From JAJYKC01 sp963823105 (GTDB taxonomy: Bacteria; Acidobacteriota; Terriglobia; Bryobacterales; Bryobacteraceae), in NCBI GenBank assembly GCA_963823105.1, contig CAWGKC010000005.1:62001-126000 (forward strand): a stretch of 64,000 nt of DNA, in the 5' to 3' direction. The notes under the pieces are model-generated. The model did not search any database. It was given only the letters and a program-made list of their open reading frames with translations, and was not told where the DNA came from. This document shows positions 1 to 7,685 of this stretch, piece by piece (the first letter of the stretch is position 1; each line of letters begins with the position of its first letter). Position numbers and translations under genes: made by a program.

Positions 1-115
1 ATCCAATCTCGGCCGCCACGTTCAGCACCGACTCTTCGGCCGCATCCACGCTCTCCAAAGCCGATTCGAGCGACGCGTCCACGCGGACCGTCTCGCCCGT
101 TTGGTTATCCGCCAT
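1..115 (-). CDS. Partial gene, probable anti-sigma regulatory factor (RsbW/SpoIIAB-like kinase), N-terminus only
   Basis: Reading from the ATG at 113-115 leftwards gives 38 residues before the window ends. The segment LESALESVDAAEESVLNVAA followed by an acidic, helix-like stretch resembles the first helix of HATPase_c_2 serine kinases that bind and inactivate sigma factors or phosphorylate anti-anti-sigma factors. The ATP-binding motifs lie outside the window, so the family call is inference from a short piece. A sigma-70-like promoter lies 44-73 bases upstream. It could instead be any cytoplasmic protein with an amphipathic first helix. Confidence 0.45.
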   Translation of the reverse strand, partial: MADNQTGETVRVDASLESALESVDAAEESVLNVAAEIG

Positions 116-447
116 AGTTTCGTTTTCCCGCCCGGAGATGCGTCAAAGTCGAATCCATACATTAGACTACTCGCACCAAGCGAGTCAAGCAGATGCCGCC
201 GCTTTGCGGCCCGAGACGATTCCGTTACCTCATTGGCGGAGGGCGAATGGAGCCTGGTAATCCTGCGCCGCGGCGTCCGCGTGGTTATCCAGGCGGTCTC
301 ACCGGAATCGTCGACGCGGCGGAATGCCCGCGCGCGAATCGGCTGACCGCTTCGCAACCCGTTCACGACGCGCGCTGCGAAACGGTCCCGGCCAAAGTTG
401 TGAGCTCGCCGTGGATTCTTTTCGCGCCGCTTAATGGCGTCAAACGA
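116..447. other. Gene-free stretch
   Basis: This stretch separates the start of the RsbW-like gene from the stop codon of the collagen-like gene; both are on the minus strand. Apart from the promoter candidate at 159-188 I see no convincing reading frame, repeat or RNA. Short open frames here have no recognisable domain or start context. Confidence 0.5.
159..188 (-). promoter_or_regulatory. Candidate sigma-70 promoter for the RsbW-like gene
   Basis: On the minus strand TTGACT (183-188) and TAATGT (159-164) are separated by 18 bases. That would put the transcript start near 152 and a leader of about 37 bases before the ATG at 115. Only the hexamers and spacing support it. Confidence 0.35.
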
Positions 448-1794
448 TTACTGGATTTGCGTAATCACAAGATGCGCCGAGACCGGGAGCGATCCTCCCG
501 CATTTACCGGGAGCGTTAAAGATCTGGAATCCAGGACCGGATTCCGAACAGTGAGGATGGAATTGACGACGGTCGTAGTGACAAGAGACGTTGCGACAAC
601 CTGATTCCCAAAATCGATACTCCCGGCAACCGTCGCCGGGAGTTCCGTCCCATTTAGAGACAAATCCAGTTGTCCGAATTCGATGCTGACCTGAAACATC
701 ACTTGATAGGTGCCAATGGCGGACAAATTGAAGGAAGACGAAGTCAGCCGGGAGATGGAGCCGCCGGATGTAATCGATCCATCCTGAGGAAAGGCGACGT
801 CCTGACCGGCGGGGATTGACGCTGAGTTATCGGAAGGCATCAGCGCAAAAAAGTCGGCAAACGCGAGCGCTCCACCGGGACCGGCCGGCCCCGTCGCGCC
901 AGTGCTCCCTGTCGCACCGGCTGGCCCTACCGGCCCTTGGAGTCCCGTAGCGCCCATGAGGCCGGTGTTCCCCATCGGCCCCTGCGGTCCGAGAACGCCC
1001 ATCGGACCCGTGATGCCGGCCGGTCCCTGCGGTCCGATAGCGCCCGCCGTCCCCGTGACGCCGGCCGGCCCCTCCGGTCCAAGAAGGCCCGCCGGCCCTG
1101 TGTTCCCAATTGGACCGGCCGGTCCCTGGGGTCCAAGAACGCCCATCGGCCCCGCCATTCCGGTTGGCCCCGCTGGCCCGGCCGGACCGGCTGGACCCCG
1201 CACAGCGGGAGCCTGAACAAAGTATCCATTCATATCCATCACGATGTCGGCGTTGTCCGTAGCCAATACCTGGATACCCCCATCCGCTCCCGCCGGCACG
1301 ATCGCCGAATTGTCGACAATGCCGCCTTGCGGGGCGTTCAGGATCACTGTCCCCGGCCAGGACTTGTCGTCTGGCCACGCCGCGACCCATCCAACGCTCT
1401 GTCCCTGCGGAGTGATGGAGACGAAATTCAGCGAATACGCCGCGGACACGGGTACTCCGCAGTTGGACGAAGGAACCCGAATGGCGCGCGCCTGATTGGC
1501 CACGAGCGAGGGAGGGCCGAACGGCCCCGTTTTGCTTGAGCCGGCCTGGGCGCGGGTGTCCAAGACGCGGCAGGGTGTGATGGCAACGTAAACCAATTGC
1601 GAATCGTTCGTCGAGTTGCCCGAGCTCTGATCCGCGGCGGTTCGCATCGGCCAGTTTTTCACGGGGATGGTATCCGGCTCAATGCGCTGCGCGAAGCCGG
1701 ATGGCATCAGCGCGACGACGGCGATGAGGCCCGCGTTGCGCAGAATTTTCAAGACGAGTAAGAAAGACAAGGACAGCCTACGGCGAATGAACAT
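448..1794 (-). CDS. Secreted collagen-like protein with BclA-type C-terminal domain
   Basis: The product has 448 residues from the ATG at 1792-1794; a TTG seven codons further upstream is also open but has no better ribosome site. A basic start and hydrophobic core look like a signal peptide. Residues of roughly 65-190 form a domain common in acidobacterial secreted proteins, beginning near VYVAITPCRVLDTR. It is followed at about 196-303 by some 36 Gly-X-Y triplets rich in GPAGP and GPQGP. The last ~130 residues (SSFNLSAIGTYQVMFQVSIE, then VRNP and SAHLVITQIQ) match the trimeric TNF/C1q-like head of Bacillus BclA. The likely role is a trimeric surface or extracellular filament, perhaps adhesive. 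No anchor motif is visible. Confidence 0.85.
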   Translation of the reverse strand: MFIRRRLSLSFLLVLKILRNAGLIAVVALMPSGFAQRIEPDTIPVKNWPMRTAADQSSGNSTNDSQLVYVAITPCRVLDTRAQAGSSKTGPFGPPSLVANQARAIRVPSSNCGVPVSAAYSLNFVSITPQGQSVGWVAAWPDDKSWPGTVILNAPQGGIVDNSAIVPAGADGGIQVLATDNADIVMDMNGYFVQAPAVRGPAGPAGPAGPTGMAGPMGVLGPQGPAGPIGNTGPAGLLGPEGPAGVTGTAGAIGPQGPAGITGPMGVLGPQGPMGNTGLMGATGLQGPVGPAGATGSTGATGPAGPGGALAFADFFALMPSDNSASIPAGQDVAFPQDGSITSGGSISRLTSSSFNLSAIGTYQVMFQVSIEFGQLDLSLNGTELPATVAGSIDFGNQVVATSLVTTTVVNSILTVRNPVLDSRSLTLPVNAGGSLPVSAHLVITQIQ

Positions 1795-1886
1795 GCTGGG
1801 AGGTAGTGAGAGCAAGGCGTGGTTATTCTCGAATACGTCGCCGTCCCGCGCCGGTTGCCTTCGTGTCAGCCGGCATGAGCCACCTT

Positions 1887-3189
1887 CTACCGCCGCCGCT
1901 CGAAGAATTCATTTTTATCCATATCCGGAGGCACTGCCACGTCGAAAAACCCGATCATCATCTCGGCGCCGCTCTGCTCGCCGTAATGCACCGCCGCCGC
2001 CGGATCGGGGTTTTGCGGATTGTTCGCCGAGTTGTCGTAATAGGCCACCCATTCGAGGCGCGCCCCCGCTGGCAGTGCGCGCGGCGCCGCCAACCGATAG
2101 GAAATTTGCCAATGAAATTCGTAGCGCGGAACCGAGAGCAGCGTCTCCACTTCTCCATCGGGATGGATATAACGAAAATCGAACGAGCTTCCGCGAAGAT
2201 GCATGTGCGGGAACAGGCTCAGAAGCTCGGCCTGGTAAGGCAGGGTGCCGTGCGCCGACACGCGGAAATGAGGGTCGCCAGGGGGAATGACGAAGCGGTC
2301 GTTGCCCATCTGAAGCGATAGCACGCGCCGCGTCACCGGCTGCCGCGCGAACACAAGGCCGATCTTCTCGCGGTCGAGCGCCGCCTTGCCATTGGGAGTG
2401 TAATGCAGTTGCAGCACCAGGTCCGCGCCGGCGGGAATCTTTTTCGCCATGCCCGGCGGCAACTCGTCCGGCGGGTTGCCCGGCGCGTAAACCAGCAACA
2501 GATCGCTTGTTGTCCAAAGTTTCGCGTGGCCCGGATCGTCCTCCGGAACGCTGTAGGGCACGCCCGGCTTGGCCTCGCGCAGCCACTGCGAGCCAGGCGG
2601 ACGGATGTAGACCACGGCGTGATGCACCACCGCTCTCGCCGACGGCCGCACCTCCGCCATCGTCACCCATTTGTCCGCGGTGAAACCCGTCGGAAGGACG
2701 ATGTACTGATACTCCACGACGCCGTTCGCCGGCACTCGGAAATGGCGCCGGCATCTCCAGCACCGCGTCCGGATGGGGAATATTCCAACGCACCGGCCAT
2801 GTCGCCGCCGGTGGGGCGTCCTTGGGCGATCCCGCCGGCGCGCCCGCCTCGGCCCATTTCGCCAGCGTGGCGATCTCGGCGTCGGTCAACGAGGGATCGT
2901 TCGCCCACATGCCATAGCGCCGGTCCGCGAGCCAGGGAGGCATCTTCTTTAGGAGCGCCGCCTCGCGAATCGCCTTAGCCCACGGCCTCGCTTCCGCGTA
3001 AGTGGTCAACGGCATCGGTCCGATCTCACCCGGCCGGTGGCACGTCTCGCAGCGCCGGCGCAAAACCGGCGCGACATCTTTGTAATAGACCGGGGCGCCC
3101 GCCGTTGCGCCATGCGCGGCGCCTGCCCACCAAGCCAGCGCCACCCAGATCCACGCCACGGTTCCCAGGATACTCCGCTGGCGTCCCAA
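1887..3189 (-). CDS. Cytochrome c / copper type II monooxygenase-like secreted protein, interrupted by one frameshift
   Basis: The first frame (start TTG at 3187-3189, uncertain) has a signal peptide and a haem-c site CETCH in a short cytochrome domain. It breaks near 2740, where the second frame continues to the stop at 1887. Removing one base from the AAA at 2740-2742 fuses them smoothly (...LEMPAPF-RVPANG...). The second part carries VVHHAVVYI, PHMHLRG and AEMMIGFF, matching the His-His, His-x-His and Met copper ligands of the PHM/DBH monooxygenase fold. The restored protein is about 433 residues and periplasmic. The natural substrate is unknown. The break is either a sequencing error or a fresh mutation. 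Confidence 0.75.
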
Positions 3190-3218
3190 GCCGTCGCGGT
3201 GTTTAGATCAAGAGTAGG

Positions 3219-4967
3219 ATGCCTCTGAAGCCCCACCTCGTTTTTCCGCTCGCGCTCGGTCTCCTCGCCTCCATCACGGGCCGCGCACAGATCTCTCTTC
3301 CCTCCTTCACTCCTTCCACTTCCGCCCCCGCCACGCCGTCCGATCCCTATGGCCGCGCCACTCCCAAAGGAGCCGTGCTCGGCTTTCTCAAGACCGCGCA
3401 AACCGGCGACTACTCCCGCGCCGCCAACTATCTTCAGACAGGCGAAAGAGGCTCCGCCGCCGCCGAACTCGCCCGCCAACTTTACACCGTCCTCGATCAT
3501 GAGCTGATCGTGAATCTGGACAAACTCAGCGACGATCCCCAGGGCGCGTTGAACGACTCGCTTCCCCCGGACCAGGAGGGCATCGGCGCCATCTCATCTG
3601 CCGGCGGCAGCGTCGAGATTCTCTTGAAGCGCGTTTCGGCGCCCGCCGGTCCGCTTTGGCTCTTTTCTGCGGAAACGCTGGCGCGGATTCCCGAGTTGTT
3701 CGACGACATCGACCGCCCCGCCTTCGAACGCGATCTCCCAGGTGTTTTGCAGATCCGCACTCACCTGTTCTCTCTCCGCGTCTGGCAGCTCCTTATCTTA
3801 CTCTTGGCCGTCCCGTTCTCGCTCCTCTCCGCACACTGGATCTCGCGGCTGCTCACCGCCCTGCTCAAGCCGCTGGTGGAGCGCATCGCCCGCGAACGCG
3901 CGCAGGACCGCCTCACCGCCATCGCCGGCCCGGTGCGATTGATCGTCCTCGTCCTGGTGATGCGCGCCGAAACCCCCCTGCTCACCCTGCCCATCCTCGC
4001 CCGCCAATATTGGATCCGCGCCGTTTCCGCACTGGCCGTCGCCGCCACCGTTTGGCTCCTCCTCCGCGTGATCGAAGTCGCCTCGCAGTTGACCATCAAC
4101 CGGCTCATCCGCACCCGTCAACCCTCCAGCGTGTCCGTCGTCCAACTCGTGCGCCGTCTCCTCAAGGCCGCCGCCGTGGGCCTCGCCGCTCTGCTGATCC
4201 TTCAAAGCGCCGGCATCAACCTCACCCCCGTGCTGGCCGGCGTGAGCGTCGCCGGGATCGCCATCGCTTTCGCCGCGCAAAAAACGCTGGAGAATCTGTT
4301 CGGGGGAATTATGATCATCACCGACGAGCCGATCCGCGTCGGCGACTTCTGCCGCTTCAGCGGGCAAACCGGCACTGTCGAAGACATCGGCCTGCGCTCC
4401 ACCCGCTTCCGCACCAACGAGCGCACGATCGTAGCCGTCCCCAACGGCCAGCTCGCCACCATGAACCTGGAAAACTTCAGCGTGCGGGATAAGTTTCTCT
4501 TTAATCCCACCCTGACCCTGCGCTGTGAAACCTCCGCCGATCAACTTCGGTACGTCCTCGCGGAGGTGCGCCGCCTGCTCTACGCCCACTCCAGGATCGA
4601 AACCGCGTCGGCGCGAATCCGCTTCGTCAAACTGGGCGACTCTTCGTTCAATCTCGAAGTCTTCTCCTATATCGCCACGCTCGACTTCAACGAATACCTC
4701 GCCGTCCAGGAGGATCTTCTTCTCCGCATCATGGACATCGTCGCCGACGCCGGCACCGACTTCGCCTTCCCCTCGCAGACGCTCTACCTCGGCCGCGACA
4801 AGGGCATCGACACCGCGAAAACTCAGGCCGCCGTCGATCGCGTGAAGCAATGGAAGGAAACGCACAGCCTTCCGTTTCCCGATTTCGCCGCGAAAGAAAT
4901 CAGCGGCATCGAGAATCGCATCGAATATCCGCCGCCCGATTCCGCCCGCCGACAAAACTCCGAGTAG
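3219..4967 (+). CDS. MscS-family mechanosensitive ion channel
   Basis: The protein has 582 residues. A signal-peptide-like N-terminus ends near GRAQ; a periplasmic domain of about 150 residues follows, then four to five hydrophobic segments. The last of these (LTPVLAGVSVAGIAIAFAAQ) is the pore-lining helix of MscS channels. The beta domain follows (GGIMIITDEPIRVGDFC, then VPNGQLATMNLENFS). It would open under membrane tension to release osmolytes and sits in the inner membrane. Its ATG lies 30 bases from the start of the divergent cytochrome/monooxygenase gene, so the two share a short regulatory gap. Longer than E. coli MscS because of the N-terminal domain. Confidence 0.92.
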   Translation: MPLKPHLVFPLALGLLASITGRAQISLPSFTPSTSAPATPSDPYGRATPKGAVLGFLKTAQTGDYSRAANYLQTGERGSAAAELARQLYTVLDHELIVNLDKLSDDPQGALNDSLPPDQEGIGAISSAGGSVEILLKRVSAPAGPLWLFSAETLARIPELFDDIDRPAFERDLPGVLQIRTHLFSLRVWQLLILLLAVPFSLLSAHWISRLLTALLKPLVERIARERAQDRLTAIAGPVRLIVLVLVMRAETPLLTLPILARQYWIRAVSALAVAATVWLLLRVIEVASQLTINRLIRTRQPSSVSVVQLVRRLLKAAAVGLAALLILQSAGINLTPVLAGVSVAGIAIAFAAQKTLENLFGGIMIITDEPIRVGDFCRFSGQTGTVEDIGLRSTRFRTNERTIVAVPNGQLATMNLENFSVRDKFLFNPTLTLRCETSADQLRYVLAEVRRLLYAHSRIETASARIRFVKLGDSSFNLEVFSYIATLDFNEYLAVQEDLLLRIMDIVADAGTDFAFPSQTLYLGRDKGIDTAKTQAAVDRVKQWKETHSLPFPDFAAKEISGIENRIEYPPPDSARRQNSE

Positions 4968-4987
4968 GACGGGCTCTTTCGGCCCTC

Positions 4988-5104
4988 CTATCGCATCGCC
5001 CGCTTCAGCTTCTTCACCAGCCGCGCCGCCACTTTCTCGGTTCCCAATTGGCCGAAGGGCGAATTGCGGTCCACCGTCCCCACAACGAAACGGCGAAGGA
5101 GTCT
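4988..5104 (-). pseudogene. C-terminal gene fragment of unknown family
   Basis: A minus-strand frame ending in TAG at 4988-4990 reads GTVDRNSPFGQLGTEKVAAR and then a basic tail KKLKRAMR. This looks like the end of a real protein, but I cannot name the family. The similarity-like reading stops where the plus-strand CHAT remnant begins, so this is probably a deletion junction between two dead genes. Confidence 0.3.
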
Positions 5105-5341
5105 TCGGTTTGCAGCGCGCGATCGAAGAGGCCGGTTCCGAAGCCATCTTGATGAGTATGTGGCCGGTGCCGGACCAGGAAACGCAACTGCTCATGACGA
5201 AGTTCTACGCGAAGTGGCTGTCGGGTACAAGCAAGCGCGAGGCCTTGCGTGATGCACAATTGGAAGTTCGGAAAGCAACGATCGCCAAATGGGGAGACGA
5301 CCGGCCCTACTATTGGGCCGGTCGTCCTGGCAGGACGCTAG
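5098..5341 (+). pseudogene. CHAT-domain (caspase-like) protein, C-terminal remnant
   Basis: The frame GVFGLQRAIEEAGSEAILMS, then MWPVPDQET, FYAKWLSG, ALRDAQLEVRK and PYYWAG, is the hallmark C-terminal end of the CHAT peptidase domain found in TPR-CHAT and other signalling or defence proteases. The catalytic His/Cys part and any N-terminal repeats are absent: the remnant begins abruptly at about 5098 with no start codon. After PYYWAG the expected ending (F)VLAGR-stop is present in another frame, ending with TAG at 5339-5341, as if two bases were lost. The gene is dead and truncated at both levels. Confidence 0.7.
5296..5326. repeat. Perfect 12-bp inverted repeat with 7-base loop
   Basis: Bases 5296-5307 (gacgaccggccc) pair exactly with 5315-5326 (gggccggtcgtc) around the loop tactatt. 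It lies inside the CHAT remnant at the very point where its frame is lost. No T-run follows, so a terminator is unlikely. Confidence 0.7.
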
Positions 5342-5438
5342 CGGCAAGCATTAGCCGGCGCCGGGCGAGTCGAAGTCTGTCGCGACGGCGCCGGGGAAAT
5401 CAGCGGTATGTATTAAGTTCCGCGGGGCCGAGGCGGAT

Positions 5439-6530
5439 CTAGCGATAGTTCCAATCGGCCGTGCGGCATGCACCTCCAAATTGACTAGGAGCGGGCTGGC
5501 CCGAGGTATCGACGAAGACGAGTCCGCCGGGGTTCGTCAAGCCGGTAACAATCGGGGTGATGACACCGCTTGTCAGGTCGACCGTGCCGACGAACGGACC
5601 ACCGTCGGCAGCCGTGTAAGCGGCGCCCGGGACGAAGGCTTTCTTACTCAGAGAGAAGACCGTGTTGAGGCCTTTGTCGGAGAAGAGTAGAAATCCCTGG
5701 CTCGATGTGACAAACGCGGTATCGTCGGTTTCGACACGAACCGGACCGGTGGGTGTGAGGTAACTCAGCGGTAACCGCAGCGCCTGCTGATCCGGTGTGC
5801 CCGGGTTACTAAGTATGATCAGTTCCTGATCGGCCTGGCTATCGAGAACTATGTTGCCGAGAGTATCGAGAGTCATCGAATCGGGATCCTGCAGGTTGAG
5901 TTGAATATTGGCGTCGGTGGGTATATCTATCGCGATGGATTCACCCGCGAGCACGGGCGTGACGTTGACCGCGCTTCCCACAATCTGCGCGCTGACGATG
6001 GCGGGACCGTTGTTCGGATTGTTCGCGGGATTGGATGCGCTGATGTATACCTTGCAATTGCGAAAAACGATGTCGTCGTAACCGCCGCCATGAAGCGCAG
6101 GACCGCCGAACGAGTATTGTCTTTGCTCCTGGGTGTCGGGGTCGATGATTACGAGATTGGCGTTCGCGTCTTCGTTTTGCAGAGCCCAAAGGAAATTGGT
6201 CGCCGGGTCGATTTTCAGTCCGTCGTTATGGCCGGTCACGGTGTAGGCGTACAGCTCATTGCCTTCCATGTCGTATTCGACGATCTGGCTGTTTTTGCCG
6301 TCGGAGCCGTCGGGAGCATGGCCGTCTCCGTATCCGACGAAGACGTGATCGCCGAGCACGGCGATCGAATCGGGCGCGCTCATTCCGGAGGGCGCCTTCG
6401 CGAACACAGTCAACTGGTAAGGCGATACCGCCTGGGGCGTGGAAGCGGCGGTTTGTCCGGACGCCGGAGCGGTGGTGATGCCCAGCGTCAGGGCCAGAAA
6501 TGAAAGGGCAAGCGTGGTTAGTATCTTCAT
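5439..6530 (-). CDS. Secreted beta-propeller-like protein of unknown function
   Basis: The 363-residue product starts with a clear signal peptide (cleavage probably near APASGQ). The mature part has repeated short beta-rich units typical of NHL/SMP-30-like propellers: SIAVLGDHVFVGYGDG, HNDGLKIDPATNFLWALQNE, DSMTLDTLGNIVLDSQ and a closing GLTNPGGLVFVD. Such proteins are usually periplasmic or secreted and bind or hydrolyse small ligands, but no catalytic site can be assigned. The downstream neighbour is a gene graveyard, so context gives no help. Confidence 0.75.
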   Translation of the reverse strand: MKILTTLALSFLALTLGITTAPASGQTAASTPQAVSPYQLTVFAKAPSGMSAPDSIAVLGDHVFVGYGDGHAPDGSDGKNSQIVEYDMEGNELYAYTVTGHNDGLKIDPATNFLWALQNEDANANLVIIDPDTQEQRQYSFGGPALHGGGYDDIVFRNCKVYISASNPANNPNNGPAIVSAQIVGSAVNVTPVLAGESIAIDIPTDANIQLNLQDPDSMTLDTLGNIVLDSQADQELIILSNPGTPDQQALRLPLSYLTPTGPVRVETDDTAFVTSSQGFLLFSDKGLNTVFSLSKKAFVPGAAYTAADGGPFVGTVDLTSGVITPIVTGLTNPGGLVFVDTSGQPAPSQFGGACRTADWNYR

Positions 6531-6650
6531 GGTTTTTCCCGGTCTTCGCCGCGGGATGACCGCGGAGCAAGGTTATTCCTTAATTTGGCGAGTTATACGT
6601 GGCATCCGAGGCCACACGACCGGCTTAGTATAACTAAGTAGTGTTACAAA

Positions 6651-6744
6651 TCACGCCAACGGATGGTTAAGATTCCGTGTCACATGGCGGCGCGGCGCCA
6701 CGTTGCGGTGCCTCGTGACGCGATACATGCCGAGGCAGATTCAC
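6651..6744 (-). pseudogene. Decayed HicA-like toxin remnant
   Basis: A GTG at 6742-6744 overlaps the HicB stop codon (GTGA). It reads VNLPRHVSRHE, like the MxLPRDVSGxEL start of HicA mRNA interferases. After a jump in frame a further piece HVTRNLNH echoes the VTRQxGSH motif containing the active histidine. The middle is deleted and the reading stops at 6651-6653. The call depends on its position behind the HicB remnant. Confidence 0.45.
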
Positions 6745-6965
6745 GCTTGAACCAGGATGGGATCGCTGATGAAGTGAAGACGGATTCGCCGAGGGGCGTC
6801 GGATTTGTCGAAATGGGCCGCGACGGCGTCGGTGATCTACTGCTGTAAATCGCGGATGTCTTGGCCTTGGGTGGTGATGCCGCCCGCTCCATCGCGATCG
6901 TCCCACCATGCTACGAGCCAGTACGAATCCTCGTCACGCTGGACTTGAAGGGTGATTTCTTCCAT
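6741..6965 (-). pseudogene. HicB-like antitoxin gene with internal amber codon
   Basis: From the ATG at 6963-6965 the 75-codon frame reads MEEITLQVQRDEDSYWLVAW, then ITTQGQDIRDLQQ, a TAG at codon 43 (6837-6839), then ITDAVAAHFDKSDAP and RIRLHFISDPILVQA. This is the layout of the small HicB family often labelled 2-oxoisovalerate dehydrogenase E1-like: a partial RNase H fold with a conserved RLHF tail. It normally sits directly upstream of hicA, as here. The stop codon and the ruined toxin show that the module is dead. Confidence 0.6.
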
Positions 6966-7113
6966 TGGCTCGATTCATTATTCCATGCTCGTTCGAGTCG
7001 GGCTTTAGGCGCGCTGCGGTTCACTTGTTGAATCTAGCCGGTTGGGAGCGCGGTTCGCTGGACGAATGATGCGATAGACAAGGGACCGGATCGAGGGTGG
7101 AAGGGCGGGGCCG

Positions 7114-7659
7114 TTACCTGAGAACAGCGGGGTATTTTGCGGCGAGGCGGGCGATCGTGTTGAAGTTGCGGAACGTGGTCGAGCACTGGATGGCGCGCTC
7201 GCAGAGGCGGTTGGAGAAGGTGGATTCGCTTTGTTTTGCGCGGGAACACCAGTAGAGTTCGCGGGAGTGGAGGTGGAAGTCGTCGAATTCGGTTTTGAGG
7301 GCGAAGAGGGATTTTGCGGCGGCGGGGCTTAGTGGCGCGGCGAGAAAGCCGACGGCGAGGGTTGGCGCTTGCTGCAGGAGATCGGGCGGGAAGGGCTGGT
7401 GCGACGCGATGGCCTGGATTTCGGCGCCGGTGCGGAGGAATGTCGAAACGGAGTAGCCGAGGGCGGATTCCAGGGACGTCTCGATCTTTTTTTCGAGGAT
7501 GCCGGCAGAGGCACGGGATTCGAAGATCACGTTGCCGCTGGCGATGAAGGTTTCGACGTTCGAGAGGCCGAGGGAAGAGAAGAGATCGCGGAGGGCGTCC
7601 ATTTTGACGACGCGGCCGCCGACGTTAATGGCGCGGAGGAAGGCGATGTATCGGGTCAT
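7114..7659 (-). CDS. DUF1697 family protein
   Basis: The 181-residue product opens with MTRYIAFLRAINVGGRVVKM and continues with FSSLGLSNVETFIASGNVIF, the signature of DUF1697. Members are small cytoplasmic proteins of about 180 residues with two ferredoxin-like halves; no biochemical role is established. The length is normal and the frame intact. It is divergent from the acyl-CoA carboxylase gene with only 26 bases between start codons, so the promoters must overlap. Confidence 0.88.
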   Translation of the reverse strand: MTRYIAFLRAINVGGRVVKMDALRDLFSSLGLSNVETFIASGNVIFESRASAGILEKKIETSLESALGYSVSTFLRTGAEIQAIASHQPFPPDLLQQAPTLAVGFLAAPLSPAAAKSLFALKTEFDDFHLHSRELYWCSRAKQSESTFSNRLCERAIQCSTTFRNFNTIARLAAKYPAVLR

Positions 7660-7685
7660 GGCAACCTTGTTACTGTTGTCATCAT

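Noticed and set aside
880..1205. Repetitive GGNCCN sequence that resembles a tandem repeat or CRISPR-like array
   Set aside because: The 9-base periodicity comes from Gly-X-Y codons of the collagen domain; there are no spacers or conserved 25-40 base repeats.
3798..5195. Open frame of 465 codons on the minus strand
   Set aside because: It mirrors the MscS channel gene, whose pore motif is unmistakable.
5296..5326. Palindrome as a rho-independent terminator
   Set aside because: The stem is strong but is not followed by a T-run on either strand and sits within a gene remnant.
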